A DNA stretch of 64,000 nt, taken from assembly GCA_012862575.1 (NCBI GenBank), contig BLSF01000017.1, positions 372,001 to 436,000 on the forward strand, written 5' to 3'. Shown piece by piece: positions 29,165-40,012 of this stretch. The DNA is from Parietichytrium sp. I65-24A (Eukaryota; Sar; Bigyra; Thraustochytrida; Thraustochytriidae). A model generated the notes under the pieces. That model saw only the letters and a program-made list of their open reading frames with translations, made no database searches and was not told the DNA's origin. Position 1 is the first letter of the stretch, and each line of letters begins with the position of its first letter. The position numbers were made by a program, and so were the translations under genes.

Positions 29165-32100
29165 TCAATTCTTGGTGGCGAAACGCGAGAACTCGAGGTT
29201 TCTGTGCACGGCGTGCCAGTACGGAGAACATGATGGGAATGTGTCGCTCAGAAGAGCGTACATGGAGTCTGCACTGAGCTGGTAGGCGCGGTGGTACTCG
29301 TCCTTCATGATGATGTGTGTTCGAGGACTGAGCTCCAACGAGTACCGGCGAGCCCACTCGCTGTGGAGCTGCATGCCTTTCGCGGCCGGGGAGAGCTTGG
29401 CGCACCCGATCACGAGCTCCATGATTAGTCCGTGATTCGAACAAGAAACTGCTTCTTTGGACTGACACATTTTGAAGGCCTTGTTATTCACCATATCCAT
29501 TGATACCAACAAGGTTTTCACCGTCTCAATGACCATGCTCGAATCCTCAGGTCTAAGATCCGCGAGCAAGTTCTTCATAAGCGGCGCCGCAAATGTGTAA
29601 GCAGATCCACTGACGCCACCGCTAAGGCCACCACCGGCTTGGCTGTCCTCCCCGTCAATGGCGCCTAAGCTCACAGTCGTAAGCTTCAGGCCAGGGTGCC
29701 CAAGACAATGGATTGAGGCAGCCAAGAACAGACTCAACAGCTCCAGGTTAGAGAAGCAAAGGTATGGCACCGCGCAGTCCTCTTCCGCGAGCCCCCATCC
29801 CATTGTTTGGATAAGCACATGCACCGCATGCAGCACATCCGCGGCATGAACGCTATTGTGATAAGGGGCGCGACTATTGTGCTGAATCTCTACGCGATGT
29901 GCAAACGTCGCCAGTTGATTCGGGTTGATCATATGAGCAACGCTGGGATACTGCGCAAATACAAGTTGGATTACTGTGAAGAGTGGCATCCTCTTGCAAA
30001 CGGTCTCGAATTGGAATATGTTGAAATCCCAAGAGTCAAATTCGTCAACGATACTCACAATGTCCTCCTGTGAGTACGAGGAGAAGCGGCTCGAAAATGC
30101 GTGGTGCGCAGCCAGTTCTTCGGCCTCAAATGTCTCAAAGTCTGCCCTCTTGTTTGTTACGTACTTTCTTGAGTGCGTTTTCTTGGCCCGGGGAAGACTG
30201 TTACCCAAACCCAGCGACTCTTGCTGGCCAGCCTGCAAGATGGCTGTCTCCTTCTTCGATAACCTGGTTGGAACCTCCTCCTCTGCCTCTGCCTCGGGCG
30301 AAATTTTGTAAGTCTTCCCCGCCTTCGCCGCTAGAAAATCCATCACAGCCCGAGAAACCCACTTCAGGACTGCAACAAGTTTGTTCGGCTGCTGTACAGC
30401 AGGCTTTGTGACGTCCGGGCTCAGCGGTCCCTGATTAATCACCGCAAGAGTTGGGCTGTGCATGATTCGTCGCATCTTCTCTTCCTCCTCCTCCCCATCC
30501 TCGTCCTCAACATATAAAAAGTCAATAGCCGCCAAGCTTCTCCTCATCAGGTCGCGATTGGCTTTGAGTGCTTCAGAGGGGCGGATGGTCACTTTGCGAG
30601 CGCGTGCAGTCAAAATGGCCTTTTCCATCATATTGCCCTGGGTCTGGAACAAGCTCACTGATGTGGTCCGGGTTTTTCGCATCATCAAACTTCCACTCGC
30701 GGGAGAAGTTATTTCGTCTCCGATGGAGCCCTCCACGGATGGCCGCTGAGGAGAGGACACTTTGGAGAGCAGCTTTTGCTGGCGGAAAGCCTCTACCAAG
30801 TCGTCAACATTGATGAGATGATAGATCAACGCTCTTCGGCACCCTTCCTGTAGGTCGTTCGACGTCTGCGCGGCTTCTGCTAGCTCCAGATACTCCTGAA
30901 GGACCTTGATCGCGCCATTGTGGATCTGCTTTCGCTTTGAGAACAGCATTCTATCGATGATAGCTTCGCGTAGCGCAATGCTTGGAAAGTAAAAGATCGA
31001 TCCTTTGGCAACGCCCGATGTGGGCTCAAAGGTGTTGATGGACGAGCACTCCGCCATTTTGGGGTCAGGGTTAGGGGATATGATGATAAGCCCTTCGCGC
31101 TGCAAGTTAATGGCCGTAGCCTCAAACTCTCGCAGCATCTCTGCTGTGACTTCCACTTGGGGTTTAAAGCCTGATGGCCCAGCTGCATTTTGGTAGAATT
31201 CTTTTCGGTGAAGATTGTTCGCCACTGCGACGAGGGTGCCAAAGTCAAAGTATGCACCAAAAATGCCGGACCCCCTTGCGAGTATACCAGCTACTTTGAG
31301 AAACACTTGCTCGTGCACAGTCAGCTTGTCGAAGGAGACTGGCACTAATGTTTCCTCCGCAAACGCAGACTTGCAGTCCTCTATTAAGACTTCAAAATCC
31401 ACAAAGTCTTGCCAATCTGCGACTCCGTCAGAGGACACGTGAATCCTATTCTTTAGACTGAACACCTTCAAGCAAGCGGTCAAAAGTCCAACCTTCCCTC
31501 CAGTCAGAAGCCACACCGACTCTAGGAGCGTCGGTGAGATTGTGGTGCCCCCCAACAAACGGCACAACACCTCCTCGACTTTGGTGATGTGCAAGTGACC
31601 GACAGAAAGAGAAAAGGTGTTGAGGCGCCAAATCAGGTCGCTGTAACCTTGGCACGGCCCACGTGAAAAGGATGGCCAGTATGCGCGCTGATGCTGTGGA
31701 AGGGTGCTCATCACTAGAAATAGCCCGGATGCCGTTTTCTCCATCAACTCATTAGAGAATTTCCATTCACACGGATGCAGAAGCTCCGCATTCTCAATAC
31801 AAATCACTATTGTTCCTCGACTCTCAGCCTGAACTTTGGCGACTGCCTGCTGCATTACACTGCAGCCGAATTCAAACGCAGCAGTCTCGTCTCTGCGCGT
31901 TGCCTCGATTCCAACCGTGAGTCCCTCCAGGTCAACCAAAATATTTCTCTCAAGAATGCCGCCACCAAACCAGCCATATTGCAACAGCTCGTTGGCGAGA
32001 TTGTCTCCAAGATTGAGTGTCTCGATCAGTGTCATGAGAATGCGCGACCACACGGACATGGTTTTGAAAGAGGTTCTAGAAGCAAACGCCTGGGTCCGGA

Positions 32101-34024
32101 TGACAATAGAAGGTTTTTGTTGGTCTTTGATCAGTTGCAACGAAGTGTTTGTGTGCTGCCGAACGAGCGGTTTGTTTGGCGACCTCTCCTTCTTGGAGTC
32201 GCCTTTACGAATCCATACACCCAACACTCTCTCCGCACGACTCTCGGGGTTGCTGACCTGTTCTAAATTGAAATCTGACTGCAATGAAGTAATAAACTTG
32301 TCCACCAAAAAGAGTGCGGCAGGGCCAGGGTCGGTGAGAACAAAGAACGCCACGCTGACTTGCTTGTGGGACACGGAAAATCGATCAAAGGCAAAGAACA
32401 TGTTAAGTGCCAGGGTTTCTGACCCCATCCGCAAGGCATTCATGTATACCAGCGGAGCGGAGGTAGAAAGTATCGAACTGGACGCCAGTCGGTCCAAAAC
32501 ATCCCCTCCCTTGCGCAAAGAAGGGAGCTGAAGTCGATCGTCTCGCTCAAAATGATGCGCCCAACCAGGTTGAAAAACAGGGAGAGCCTCGAGTTTGCCC
32601 TTCAGTTTAAGCGTTCCGGCCGCTCGAAAGCACAACTCCGAATGTGCGCAGGCGAGCCCGCTTCCGGCACGCGACCTCGTCTCAGAGTCGCACAAGATGT
32701 ATCCACAATACATTTCAGTCTGGACCATCATGTTGCAATATTGTTTAGCAGACTGCATTAAACGAGCAGCGGTGTTTACGAGATCTCCGAGCATTGTGTA
32801 CTCTCTCCTTGAGCCACCTCCCATTGGGCCACAAAACACTTTTCCGGTTGTCACACCCATATAGCATCGGTTTCTGTACTGCAGCTGCGACTTGAGTGAC
32901 ACCACAATGTCGAGGCAAGCACTTACGGCACGGATCGAGTCATTCGCGTGAGATAAAGGCGGCAAGCCAAAGGCGATGAGAGCTGTGCTTCCCTTGTCGT
33001 CCAATAAAAACTTGTTTATACTTCCTTCGTGGCGATAGGTCTCGCGCTGGACTACCTTGAAGACGTCCTGCAAGAGCTGGAGGTTTTCCATGGTCACGTC
33101 TTTTTGAAACATGGCTGACCCAAAGCCAAGATTCAAAAACGCCACAGAAACAGTTCGAAGCTCGGGAAGCCATGTGGCATAAGAGTGCATGTACTGCTTA
33201 ATAGATGCTGGCGCATATCGCAACAAGGTGTGGCGTAGCTCAAGTGAATCCAAGAGCTCTCCACGCTTAACAGACACGTCCTTCACACGTTCCCTCATTT
33301 TCAATAGTCGTACATACTTTGCATCCACAGCTGACTGTTTTGTGCTCGCGTTCGCATTTGGCGACCCCTTGCCGCTGTGAGTGGCGTTTGAAGATCGAAC
33401 CTCCTTACCCTCGAACGGGCCTGCTCCCTTCCCAAGCAGCATCCACAGTGCCTTCGACACGACAATATCTCCGGGCGTACATTGCCCTTCGCAGGACAAT
33501 GCTTCGCCCAACGCGGGTCCAGCCACGACATACTCGAGGCGGTCGTAGGTGCCTCCAACATGCAATACATAAGCGCTACCTTTGCCGATGCCAATTTTAA
33601 TAGAAAACGAGACTCCCTCCGCCAACTCGGCATCGTTGAGGACTGCTTGCAGCTCGAATGCACACTGCGCGGCACGATGTGCCACCACTGCCATAGGGTC
33701 CTGCTCCACCTCTGGTTCGTCTGGTGTCCACAGAACGAGGGCGGCATCCCCTGCAAACTTGAAAATGTCTCCGCCGCTTTTACCCAAGAGCTTGACGATC
33801 TGCTCAAAATACCTGTTGAGAAAGAATGCCATCTTTTCAAGGCCTCGCTCACCCTGTTGTCCCAGCTGCTCGGTCAGCTTGGTAAACCCGCTCAAATCGA
33901 GGAATAGTACAACGCATTCCAGCTTGTCCATAAACGGCGCAGCCGGGAGTTCGCCCACGCTGAGCCTTGCAAGGACTTGCCGAGGCACGAACTCCTCCAC
34001 TCGGAGGCGAAGTTGTTTGTCCAT
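29165..34024 (-). CDS. Soluble-type (ADCY10-like) adenylate cyclase fused to a C-terminal phosphodiesterase-like domain
   Basis: A 1,619-residue protein without introns. Two class III cyclase domains lie at the N-terminus, as in animal soluble adenylate cyclase: C1 (about 36-200) with LFLDLSGFT (Asp43) and GGDIFKFAGDAAL (Lys89, Asp93), and C2 (about 288-450) with INKFLLDDKG and EYTMLGDLVNTAARLM (Asp414, Asn417, Arg421). Both metal aspartates, the adenine-selecting lysine and the transition-state Asn/Arg are present, so cAMP synthesis is expected. A large middle region matches the sAC NTPase/TPR-like part, with a Walker B-like ICIENAELL but no clear P-loop. The last ~300 residues are PDE-like (LDSWDFNIF-like start, PYHNSVHAADVLHA) but lack metal ligands. 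No membrane helices. ATG 34024 is chosen; upstream frame is only a GT repeat. Confidence 0.92.
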   Translation of the reverse strand: MDKQLRLRVEEFVPRQVLARLSVGELPAAPFMDKLECVVLFLDLSGFTKLTEQLGQQGERGLEKMAFFLNRYFEQIVKLLGKSGGDIFKFAGDAALVLWTPDEPEVEQDPMAVVAHRAAQCAFELQAVLNDAELAEGVSFSIKIGIGKGSAYVLHVGGTYDRLEYVVAGPALGEALSCEGQCTPGDIVVSKALWMLLGKGAGPFEGKEVRSSNATHSGKGSPNANASTKQSAVDAKYVRLLKMRERVKDVSVKRGELLDSLELRHTLLRYAPASIKQYMHSYATWLPELRTVSVAFLNLGFGSAMFQKDVTMENLQLLQDVFKVVQRETYRHEGSINKFLLDDKGSTALIAFGLPPLSHANDSIRAVSACLDIVVSLKSQLQYRNRCYMGVTTGKVFCGPMGGGSRREYTMLGDLVNTAARLMQSAKQYCNMMVQTEMYCGYILCDSETRSRAGSGLACAHSELCFRAAGTLKLKGKLEALPVFQPGWAHHFERDDRLQLPSLRKGGDVLDRLASSSILSTSAPLVYMNALRMGSETLALNMFFAFDRFSVSHKQVSVAFFVLTDPGPAALFLVDKFITSLQSDFNLEQVSNPESRAERVLGVWIRKGDSKKERSPNKPLVRQHTNTSLQLIKDQQKPSIVIRTQAFASRTSFKTMSVWSRILMTLIETLNLGDNLANELLQYGWFGGGILERNILVDLEGLTVGIEATRRDETAAFEFGCSVMQQAVAKVQAESRGTIVICIENAELLHPCEWKFSNELMEKTASGLFLVMSTLPQHQRAYWPSFSRGPCQGYSDLIWRLNTFSLSVGHLHITKVEEVLCRLLGGTTISPTLLESVWLLTGGKVGLLTACLKVFSLKNRIHVSSDGVADWQDFVDFEVLIEDCKSAFAEETLVPVSFDKLTVHEQVFLKVAGILARGSGIFGAYFDFGTLVAVANNLHRKEFYQNAAGPSGFKPQVEVTAEMLREFEATAINLQREGLIIISPNPDPKMAECSSINTFEPTSGVAKGSIFYFPSIALREAIIDRMLFSKRKQIHNGAIKVLQEYLELAEAAQTSNDLQEGCRRALIYHLINVDDLVEAFRQQKLLSKVSSPQRPSVEGSIGDEITSPASGSLMMRKTRTTSVSLFQTQGNMMEKAILTARARKVTIRPSEALKANRDLMRRSLAAIDFLYVEDEDGEEEEEKMRRIMHSPTLAVINQGPLSPDVTKPAVQQPNKLVAVLKWVSRAVMDFLAAKAGKTYKISPEAEAEEEVPTRLSKKETAILQAGQQESLGLGNSLPRAKKTHSRKYVTNKRADFETFEAEELAAHHAFSSRFSSYSQEDIVSIVDEFDSWDFNIFQFETVCKRMPLFTVIQLVFAQYPSVAHMINPNQLATFAHRVEIQHNSRAPYHNSVHAADVLHAVHVLIQTMGWGLAEEDCAVPYLCFSNLELLSLFLAASIHCLGHPGLKLTTVSLGAIDGEDSQAGGGLSGGVSGSAYTFAAPLMKNLLADLRPEDSSMVIETVKTLLVSMDMVNNKAFKMCQSKEAVSCSNHGLIMELVIGCAKLSPAAKGMQLHSEWARRYSLELSPRTHIIMKDEYHRAYQLSADSMYALLSDTFPSCSPYWHAVHRNLEFSRFATKN

Positions 34025-34720
34025 CTCACCGACCCAGACGCACACGCACACGCACACCCACACGCGGCAGCTTGGCTGTCGCCAAGGCCTTCCTCGAGGC
34101 TGCTCACGGCGACTTGCTTCCTCTCCCTCCTCCCAACGCGAAGGCTGTGTCGACCCTACGTCCGTGCGGCCTGGCGTGCCGCGTGCTGTTCGTCAACTTG
34201 CTCTCTCGCTGTTCAAAGTCGGCGCTGTGTCTTCAGAGCCTGGCTCTGTTTACTCTATATTTAGACCTTAGCCTCTGCCGTCTCGACTCTCTGCTTATTA
34301 TCACCGAGCGAGCATTGGCAAGGTCTGAAAACAACGCCTCCTTCTGCTTGCCAACACTACTGTACTGAGTACCAGTGCAACACTCTATCAGTTTACGACC
34401 GAGTCGAGTCTTTTGCTCATTCACGATTCCCAAAGGCACTTGGCGCTAGGCGCATTGGTGCCACTCTCTCTTCCTTCTATCCGGCCAGGCCTTCCTCCTT
34501 CTTCCCGCTGTTTCGTAGAACTGTCTGTCTGCACACAACTCTGAATTCAGAATATTCAGATTGGCTCTCGGAAGACGCGAGCACTTGCCTCTTCCTCGCC
34601 GCCACCGCTCTTTCGTGCTCGCTCTTTCTTTTCACTGTCGCAAGCGCCAACCAAGACCCAACCTCTGGCCGTTTAAGCCAATCGATTCATTCATTCACTC
34701 TATCTCGCTCGCTGAGTGCC

Positions 34721-34780
34721 GAGAAATTGAGAAACTGAGAAATTGAGAAACTGAGAAACTGAGAAATTGAGAAACTGAGG
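34721..34780 (+). repeat. 9-bp tandem repeat gagaaa(t/c)t
   Basis: About seven units alternate gagaaattga and gagaaactga in the cyclase-HECT spacer. Confidence 0.85.
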
Positions 34781-35583
34781 ACCTGCACCTCAAAAGGAAA
34801 CAAAGAAACAGCGTCTTCCGCCAACATCCATAGCGGCCGTGAGTGATGGGTGATGAGTGATGAGTGAAGATTGAAGAGTGAAAAGTGATGAGTTTCGATG
34901 AGTGAGTGATGAATATCGGTTAAACAAGGTCACCGTGCGGGATGTCTGACAGTTCACAGTGGAAAACGCCTTCTTCGCAGACTTCGCAGAGCGACGACTG
35001 CCAATATATAGAAATACAGAGAGCACAGACTGGCTCACTGACTGACAGGGAAAGAGAAAAGAAGAAGGGAGAGAGAGAGAGAGAGAGAGAGCCTCAGTCT
35101 CACACTCCTGCATTGCACACTAATCAAACTGCAAACTCCTCTCCTCCCACATTGCGCCACACCCAATAGGACCTCATCGTTTGCTAGAGCAGAGCCTAGC
35201 AGAGTTGAGGTAACAGTAACACTCGGCAGTGCATTTCGAACGGATCTATTTTTGAAACGGATCTACAGTCGCACTTTTTCTTTTTCTTCTTTTTCTTCTT
35301 TTTCTTCTTTTCATGAACAATTTATTTTATTTATTTATTTATTTCGTTCATTTTATTTATAGCTTATTTTCATTTGTTGTTATTTATTCTGACGCGAGGG
35401 ACGTGTCGAGCAAGATGGTGGACGTGGACGTGGGCGTGCGACTGGGGTTGAACGTAGCGTGGCAGCATGACAATGTGACAATGTGACCTCGTTTCCTTCC
35501 GTTTTACGGATCCATCTCAGGCTTGATGATCGATGGCTATGAATCGCGCAGTGCCGTGAGCGCATGCTGGACGATGCGACAAG

Positions 35584-35625
35584 ACGGCAAGAGGGCAAGA
35601 GGGCAAGATGGCAAGATGGCAAGAC
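35584..35625 (+). repeat. 9-bp tandem repeat gcaaga(g/t)gg
   Basis: Five units, first gcaagaggg, then gcaagatgg. Non-coding position. Confidence 0.8.
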
Positions 35626-36381
35626 GACAGATCCCGAGACCACACTGGAGAACTGTCGGTCGCCGCGACGCCTGTTCAATTGTTCAATTGTTCAACTGTT
35701 TACCTGTTTTTACCTGTTTACGTGTTTGGAGCTCGCTAAACGGCGGGTAACTCACGGCACGAGCTCGCGAGGTCGTTCGTGGCGATGTCTGCACGTCGGC
35801 CTGATTTCGTGCGTTGTGTGGTGCTCGGCGGTTCCGGCTCCGAGGGCTTGCTAGTCCCGGTGTGCGTGGCGTGGCCAAGATTTGGACTTTTTGAGCTCTC
35901 CAAGGTCAGATCTCGGCAAGGGTTGTCAAGAGTGAAACACGCTTCAATCCGGCTCTTTCCTGCCGTAGAGCGTCGTCTCGTGAGAGAGAAAAGAAAGGAG
36001 AAGAAAAGAAGTGAAATGAAATGAAATGAAATGAAGGAGGCACATAGCAGCAATCAATCAATACCTTTCTTTGAGAGCCTCTCTCTCTCTCTCTCTCCTC
36101 TGTCAGGCATGGCATGGCAGGTAGTAGCGCAGTGCATCGGAAGCGGTTGGTAACCTTTGACGCTGGCAAGCGCTAGCTATGCTCCAGTTGTTGCATTATG
36201 TGCCGGGTACTACGCTCACGGCCGGTTCCGACTCCGCATCTTTTTGGCCGCATCTCATCATCACTTTGCACACCTCCACGTCCTCATTCTCTTATGAAGC
36301 GCAGCAAAAGCAAACGAAACAAAAGCAAAAAGTCTAAAGTCAAATCCAATGGCCAGGTTATGGTAAAGCCAAAATGTTCAT

Positions 36382-36448
36382 TGAAGATAGCTGAAAGTAG
36401 CTGAAGATAGCTGAAAGTAGCTGAAGATAGCTGAAGTAGCTGAAGCAT
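36382..36448 (+). repeat. Tandem repeat tagctgaaag/tagctgaaga
   Basis: About seven tagctgaa-based units upstream of the HECT gene. Confidence 0.85.
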
Positions 36449-37057
36449 AAGCAGGGCAGAAGCGTTTCGCAGAACAACGAACGCATTCCGAGAACCGAAT
36501 CTCGCTGACGGTCATTTATGCTGTCTTATCTGTATTTGATAGCCGAGAATCTCGTCCCGACCCCCATGCGCATTGTTGACCCTGGCGGAAATTCCAATGA
36601 TCAACAAACAATGCTGTCCAGGTTGGGAGTGCGAAATGCGAGTCCGATTCGCGGAACGGTCTCTTCCACACACGAAACGCACGACGCACGCGACATACAA
36701 AACGCACGAGCGCAGAGGAAGCGGGACGGACGGCTGCGGCGACCGGGGCTCCAATCGTGTCTGCGAGCGAAGAAAAGTCCGGCTCAACTGCAGAGCCGAA
36801 GGCCGTTTGGATTGTTTGGATTGTTTTCTTGAGAGTTGAGAGTTGAGTTGAGCTCGTTCCGTGGTTTGCTTTATTACCTTGCCGGCAAGCTGCTTGATCT
36901 GTGCTTATCTTTAACTCTGCGTTCGATTGCACGTTTCGGCACGGCGTGGTGGGTTTGAATTGGAGATTGTTTGGAAGATCTCCAGTCGGAGGTGTTCGAT
37001 TTGCGTTTTGACTCCTCTGGGTTGGGTTGGAGAACGTTGGGCTTTGGATGTGGCGCA

Positions 37058-39892
37058 ATGGCGCGCAGAGCTGTGGCCGCAGTGGAACGCAGCGCTGAGG
37101 AATTGCGACGGGCATTGGACGATCTCAGATCTATAATCGGACCGGAAGCTATGGTCGCGGAGTGGGAGGAAGTCGATCGAGCTACCCGGAAAGCTGAAGC
37201 GGCGGCTCAGAGACAGCTTTCCGCGCTGGCCGAGGACGATGCTGACGGCAAAACCTCGGATGAAAATGCTTCTTCAAACAACCAAGAACCAGACGATAAT
37301 GTAGAAAATAGTCGTTCAGGTGGCACAGATCCTGGAAACGATGCTTCCCCTGCTCTTCAAGAAAAGGGCGGCGAGCATGTGTCTGCAGCAGCAGGAACTA
37401 GCGATGGTTGGTCAAACCTGGCTCTTGGTGTGGTTGTCGTGTTCACTGCGATGCTTGGTGCCGCCTATGTTGCAAATTGGTTCGCAAGATTGTGGATCGG
37501 ATGGGCCATCATGCCTTGGACGAGAATGGAAGTCCCGATGTTGTTCGCCACGTTTACCGTGAACGCTTTGATTCGGTCAGGGGAAGAAGCTCGTGACAGC
37601 GCACAACCTGAGTCCGCAGAATCCCCGCCCACTCCTTCTTCTCCGACCGATCCACAGGACGGGGAAGTGGCCAGCACAGGTCGTCGTCGCCGTCGTGCGC
37701 GCAAATTCTTTACAAGAGAGAGAATAAAGCGAATCCGCGAGAAGCTGTTCGAAACCTTGCTGGCATTCCGCTTAATTGTAGGGTTTCCTCTTTGGCACAT
37801 AGCTGTGGACCGATTAACTGCCTATACAACCTCCAGCTTGGGATTCAAGGAGCACTTTGGGCTCAACTTCTCCCTCCTGGCGTCTGTGTACTGTGCGTTC
37901 CGATTCAGGTCCCTATTGGTCCGTAATGTGCTCCCAATATTCGCACTATACTATATTTGGCTGCTTGTCGGCAAGGCCTGTGCAGAAGCGCTAACCTTCC
38001 CGTTCGAGGTCATTTGGAGAGTCGTGGACGTCATCGCGGTGTCCACGAGTGGGCTGAGCATTTTTCGTGGACTGGTCTGGTCCAAAATTGTCAGCTTCCA
38101 TTTGCGATTTGACATAAATTTGACTTGGATGTGGCCGGACCCTATTTGCGACGATGCCTATTTAGCAGTGTACCCAGTTGAGATGCTCGACGCCAGCAGT
38201 GTGGTACACATTAAAAACTCTTCATGTCCACGAGCTTCCCTAAACGAACTGTACGGGATGCTTTTCTCATGGCAAGGCGCATTGAAGATGCTCGTTCTAC
38301 GCGGCTTCGTTGCCTTGCTGTCGAAGTTTCGCGTTCCTGCGAGGATTGCAAATTGGTGGCGAGAAAGAGACGGTGCACGTGAAGAGCTTCACAAAGTGAT
38401 TGCGTACCGAAATCGGGTCATAAGATATGCCAAGTCGAACCCGTTCCGGGCGAGACTGCACAATGATCCGAAAGAATTTATCACGGCTGGTCGCGGGCAA
38501 GCCTTGACGGAGACCCTGAAGGATGTTATCCCAGACCTTGGAATCAAGTCCTCCTTGCTTCGGATTCAAGCCTCGCTTCGCCGTAGCGATGGCATGGCTC
38601 TGTTCGCGGAGGAGCTCGGAGAAAGAGCAAAGTCCTCTACTCATCTGGGCCGAGTTGAAGCCATGCGAGACGGACTAATAGCCGCGCACGGTAAACCTGA
38701 CGCCTATGAACTTCTGTTTCAAAAGGTAAAACTAGCAGTCACGCGAAACTACGAGGACAGCAAAAAGAACGTTTTTTTCCAAGTGGCGGACCAGTTACTC
38801 CAACACTCGATGAAGTCCTTGAAAAATGGCCTCTGTGTAACGTTTGATGGCGAATCCGGGGTTGACGCCGGCGGGCTAACAGCGGAAATGTACAAACTGT
38901 TGGTGGAGGACCTCACCCCTGGGAACGGCAATGTGGCACATACACCGTCGCAACAAATGCATAAAACCGCGGATTTGCTCAAAGTGCTTGAGGACGGGAC
39001 ACTGATGCTGAGCGCAAACGCATCGCTGGACCTTGAGTATTACTTCGTTCTTGGAAGAGTCGTAGGTCTTGCTTTGCTACACCAAACTGGGTTCAGACTT
39101 CCCCTTAGCTCCGCAATGCTCAAGATGATGCTTGACAGAGAGATCGACAGCGAGGACGTGCGTGCTCTTGATCCCACGTATTTTGAGAATAGAATGCTTC
39201 TCATTCTCGAGCCAGGCGGCGTTGACTTGATGAAGCAGGCTATGAGTGTGAGCGAGATCCCCTTCGCGTGGGTGGACAACGACGGTCAGCTTGGCGACGA
39301 ACTCTGCAAGGACGGGGCGCAACGGTATTTGGACGAGGAAAATAAGATCGAGTACATTCAGCTTTTAAGTGAACACTATGTCTGTGGCGAGGTTCGGCAG
39401 CAGATGCAGATATTCCTCTCAGGGTTTCATGAGGTCATCCCGATCCAGGTACTTCGGGATGCGTCTATTGACCATATCGACCTCGCCATTTTATTGCGCG
39501 GAACTCTAGACATTGACGTCGTGGACTGGCAACAGAACACCGTAGAACCAGACTCGGTGACTAGCTACGAAACAGCCCCAGGAGTTGTTGTGAGCTCGGA
39601 CACTCTTATTTCTTGGTTTTGGGAATGCGTGCACAACATGGACGGAGAGCAGCGCACGAGAATGCTGCAGTTCTCTACAGGGCTCAGCACGCCACCTGTA
39701 GGCGGCTTTCAGAATCTCAAGCCCCGCAAATTTAATGTTGTTATCGATCCAATTGAAGGGCATTTGCCCTCTGCTTTAACCTGTTTTGCAACGCTCAGGA
39801 TACCTTTGTGCTCGAGCAAAGAGCAACTCTGTGCCAGCTTTCGGAAAGTTTGCTCGCAGAAGCATCTCACGGAAACTTTTGGTGAACAGTGA
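37058..39892 (+). CDS. Membrane-anchored HECT-domain E3 ubiquitin ligase
   Basis: A 944-residue E3 ligase. The C-terminal ~350 residues are a HECT domain: VTFDGESGVDAGGLTAEMY, the LEYYFVLGRVVGLALLH stretch, and the catalytic LPSALTCFATL with Cys909, 36 residues from the end. The N-terminal half is unusual: after a coiled-coil-like and acidic start (about 1-115) come several hydrophobic segments (about 119-144, 230-250, 265-315 and more to about 400), so the ligase is predicted to sit in an internal membrane with the HECT domain in the cytosol. No WW, C2, ankyrin or ARM motifs were recognised. It would ubiquitinate membrane or membrane-near substrates. ATG 37058 is the first in frame; 29 open codons precede it. 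It converges on BRR2 with 120 bp between stops. Confidence 0.88.
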   Translation: MARRAVAAVERSAEELRRALDDLRSIIGPEAMVAEWEEVDRATRKAEAAAQRQLSALAEDDADGKTSDENASSNNQEPDDNVENSRSGGTDPGNDASPALQEKGGEHVSAAAGTSDGWSNLALGVVVVFTAMLGAAYVANWFARLWIGWAIMPWTRMEVPMLFATFTVNALIRSGEEARDSAQPESAESPPTPSSPTDPQDGEVASTGRRRRRARKFFTRERIKRIREKLFETLLAFRLIVGFPLWHIAVDRLTAYTTSSLGFKEHFGLNFSLLASVYCAFRFRSLLVRNVLPIFALYYIWLLVGKACAEALTFPFEVIWRVVDVIAVSTSGLSIFRGLVWSKIVSFHLRFDINLTWMWPDPICDDAYLAVYPVEMLDASSVVHIKNSSCPRASLNELYGMLFSWQGALKMLVLRGFVALLSKFRVPARIANWWRERDGAREELHKVIAYRNRVIRYAKSNPFRARLHNDPKEFITAGRGQALTETLKDVIPDLGIKSSLLRIQASLRRSDGMALFAEELGERAKSSTHLGRVEAMRDGLIAAHGKPDAYELLFQKVKLAVTRNYEDSKKNVFFQVADQLLQHSMKSLKNGLCVTFDGESGVDAGGLTAEMYKLLVEDLTPGNGNVAHTPSQQMHKTADLLKVLEDGTLMLSANASLDLEYYFVLGRVVGLALLHQTGFRLPLSSAMLKMMLDREIDSEDVRALDPTYFENRMLLILEPGGVDLMKQAMSVSEIPFAWVDNDGQLGDELCKDGAQRYLDEENKIEYIQLLSEHYVCGEVRQQMQIFLSGFHEVIPIQVLRDASIDHIDLAILLRGTLDIDVVDWQQNTVEPDSVTSYETAPGVVVSSDTLISWFWECVHNMDGEQRTRMLQFSTGLSTPPVGGFQNLKPRKFNVVIDPIEGHLPSALTCFATLRIPLCSSKEQLCASFRKVCSQKHLTETFGEQ

Positions 39893-40012
39893 GATCCAGC
39901 ATTTGTACCATGATCTTTCTTTTCTTCTATGCGCCGGTGGAAGGCAGGCGTTTACGTATACTCTTCACATCTCCGATGAACTCGTTAATCTTGATTTTTA
40001 GTTAGATAGAAG

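Larger units (their letters stand above)
34025..37057. other. 3-kb divergent spacer rich in simple repeats
   Basis: No gene recognised. It holds a CA/GT tract beside the cyclase ATG (34035-34065), gagaaa(c/t)t repeats (34721-34780), gatgagt words (34845-34905), a GA run (35070-35092), T/C-rich and TTTA tracts (35275-35345), gcaagaggg/gcaagatgg repeats (35584-35625), and tagctgaa repeats (36382-36448). Promoters of the cyclase (-) and HECT gene (+) must lie here. Confidence 0.5.
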
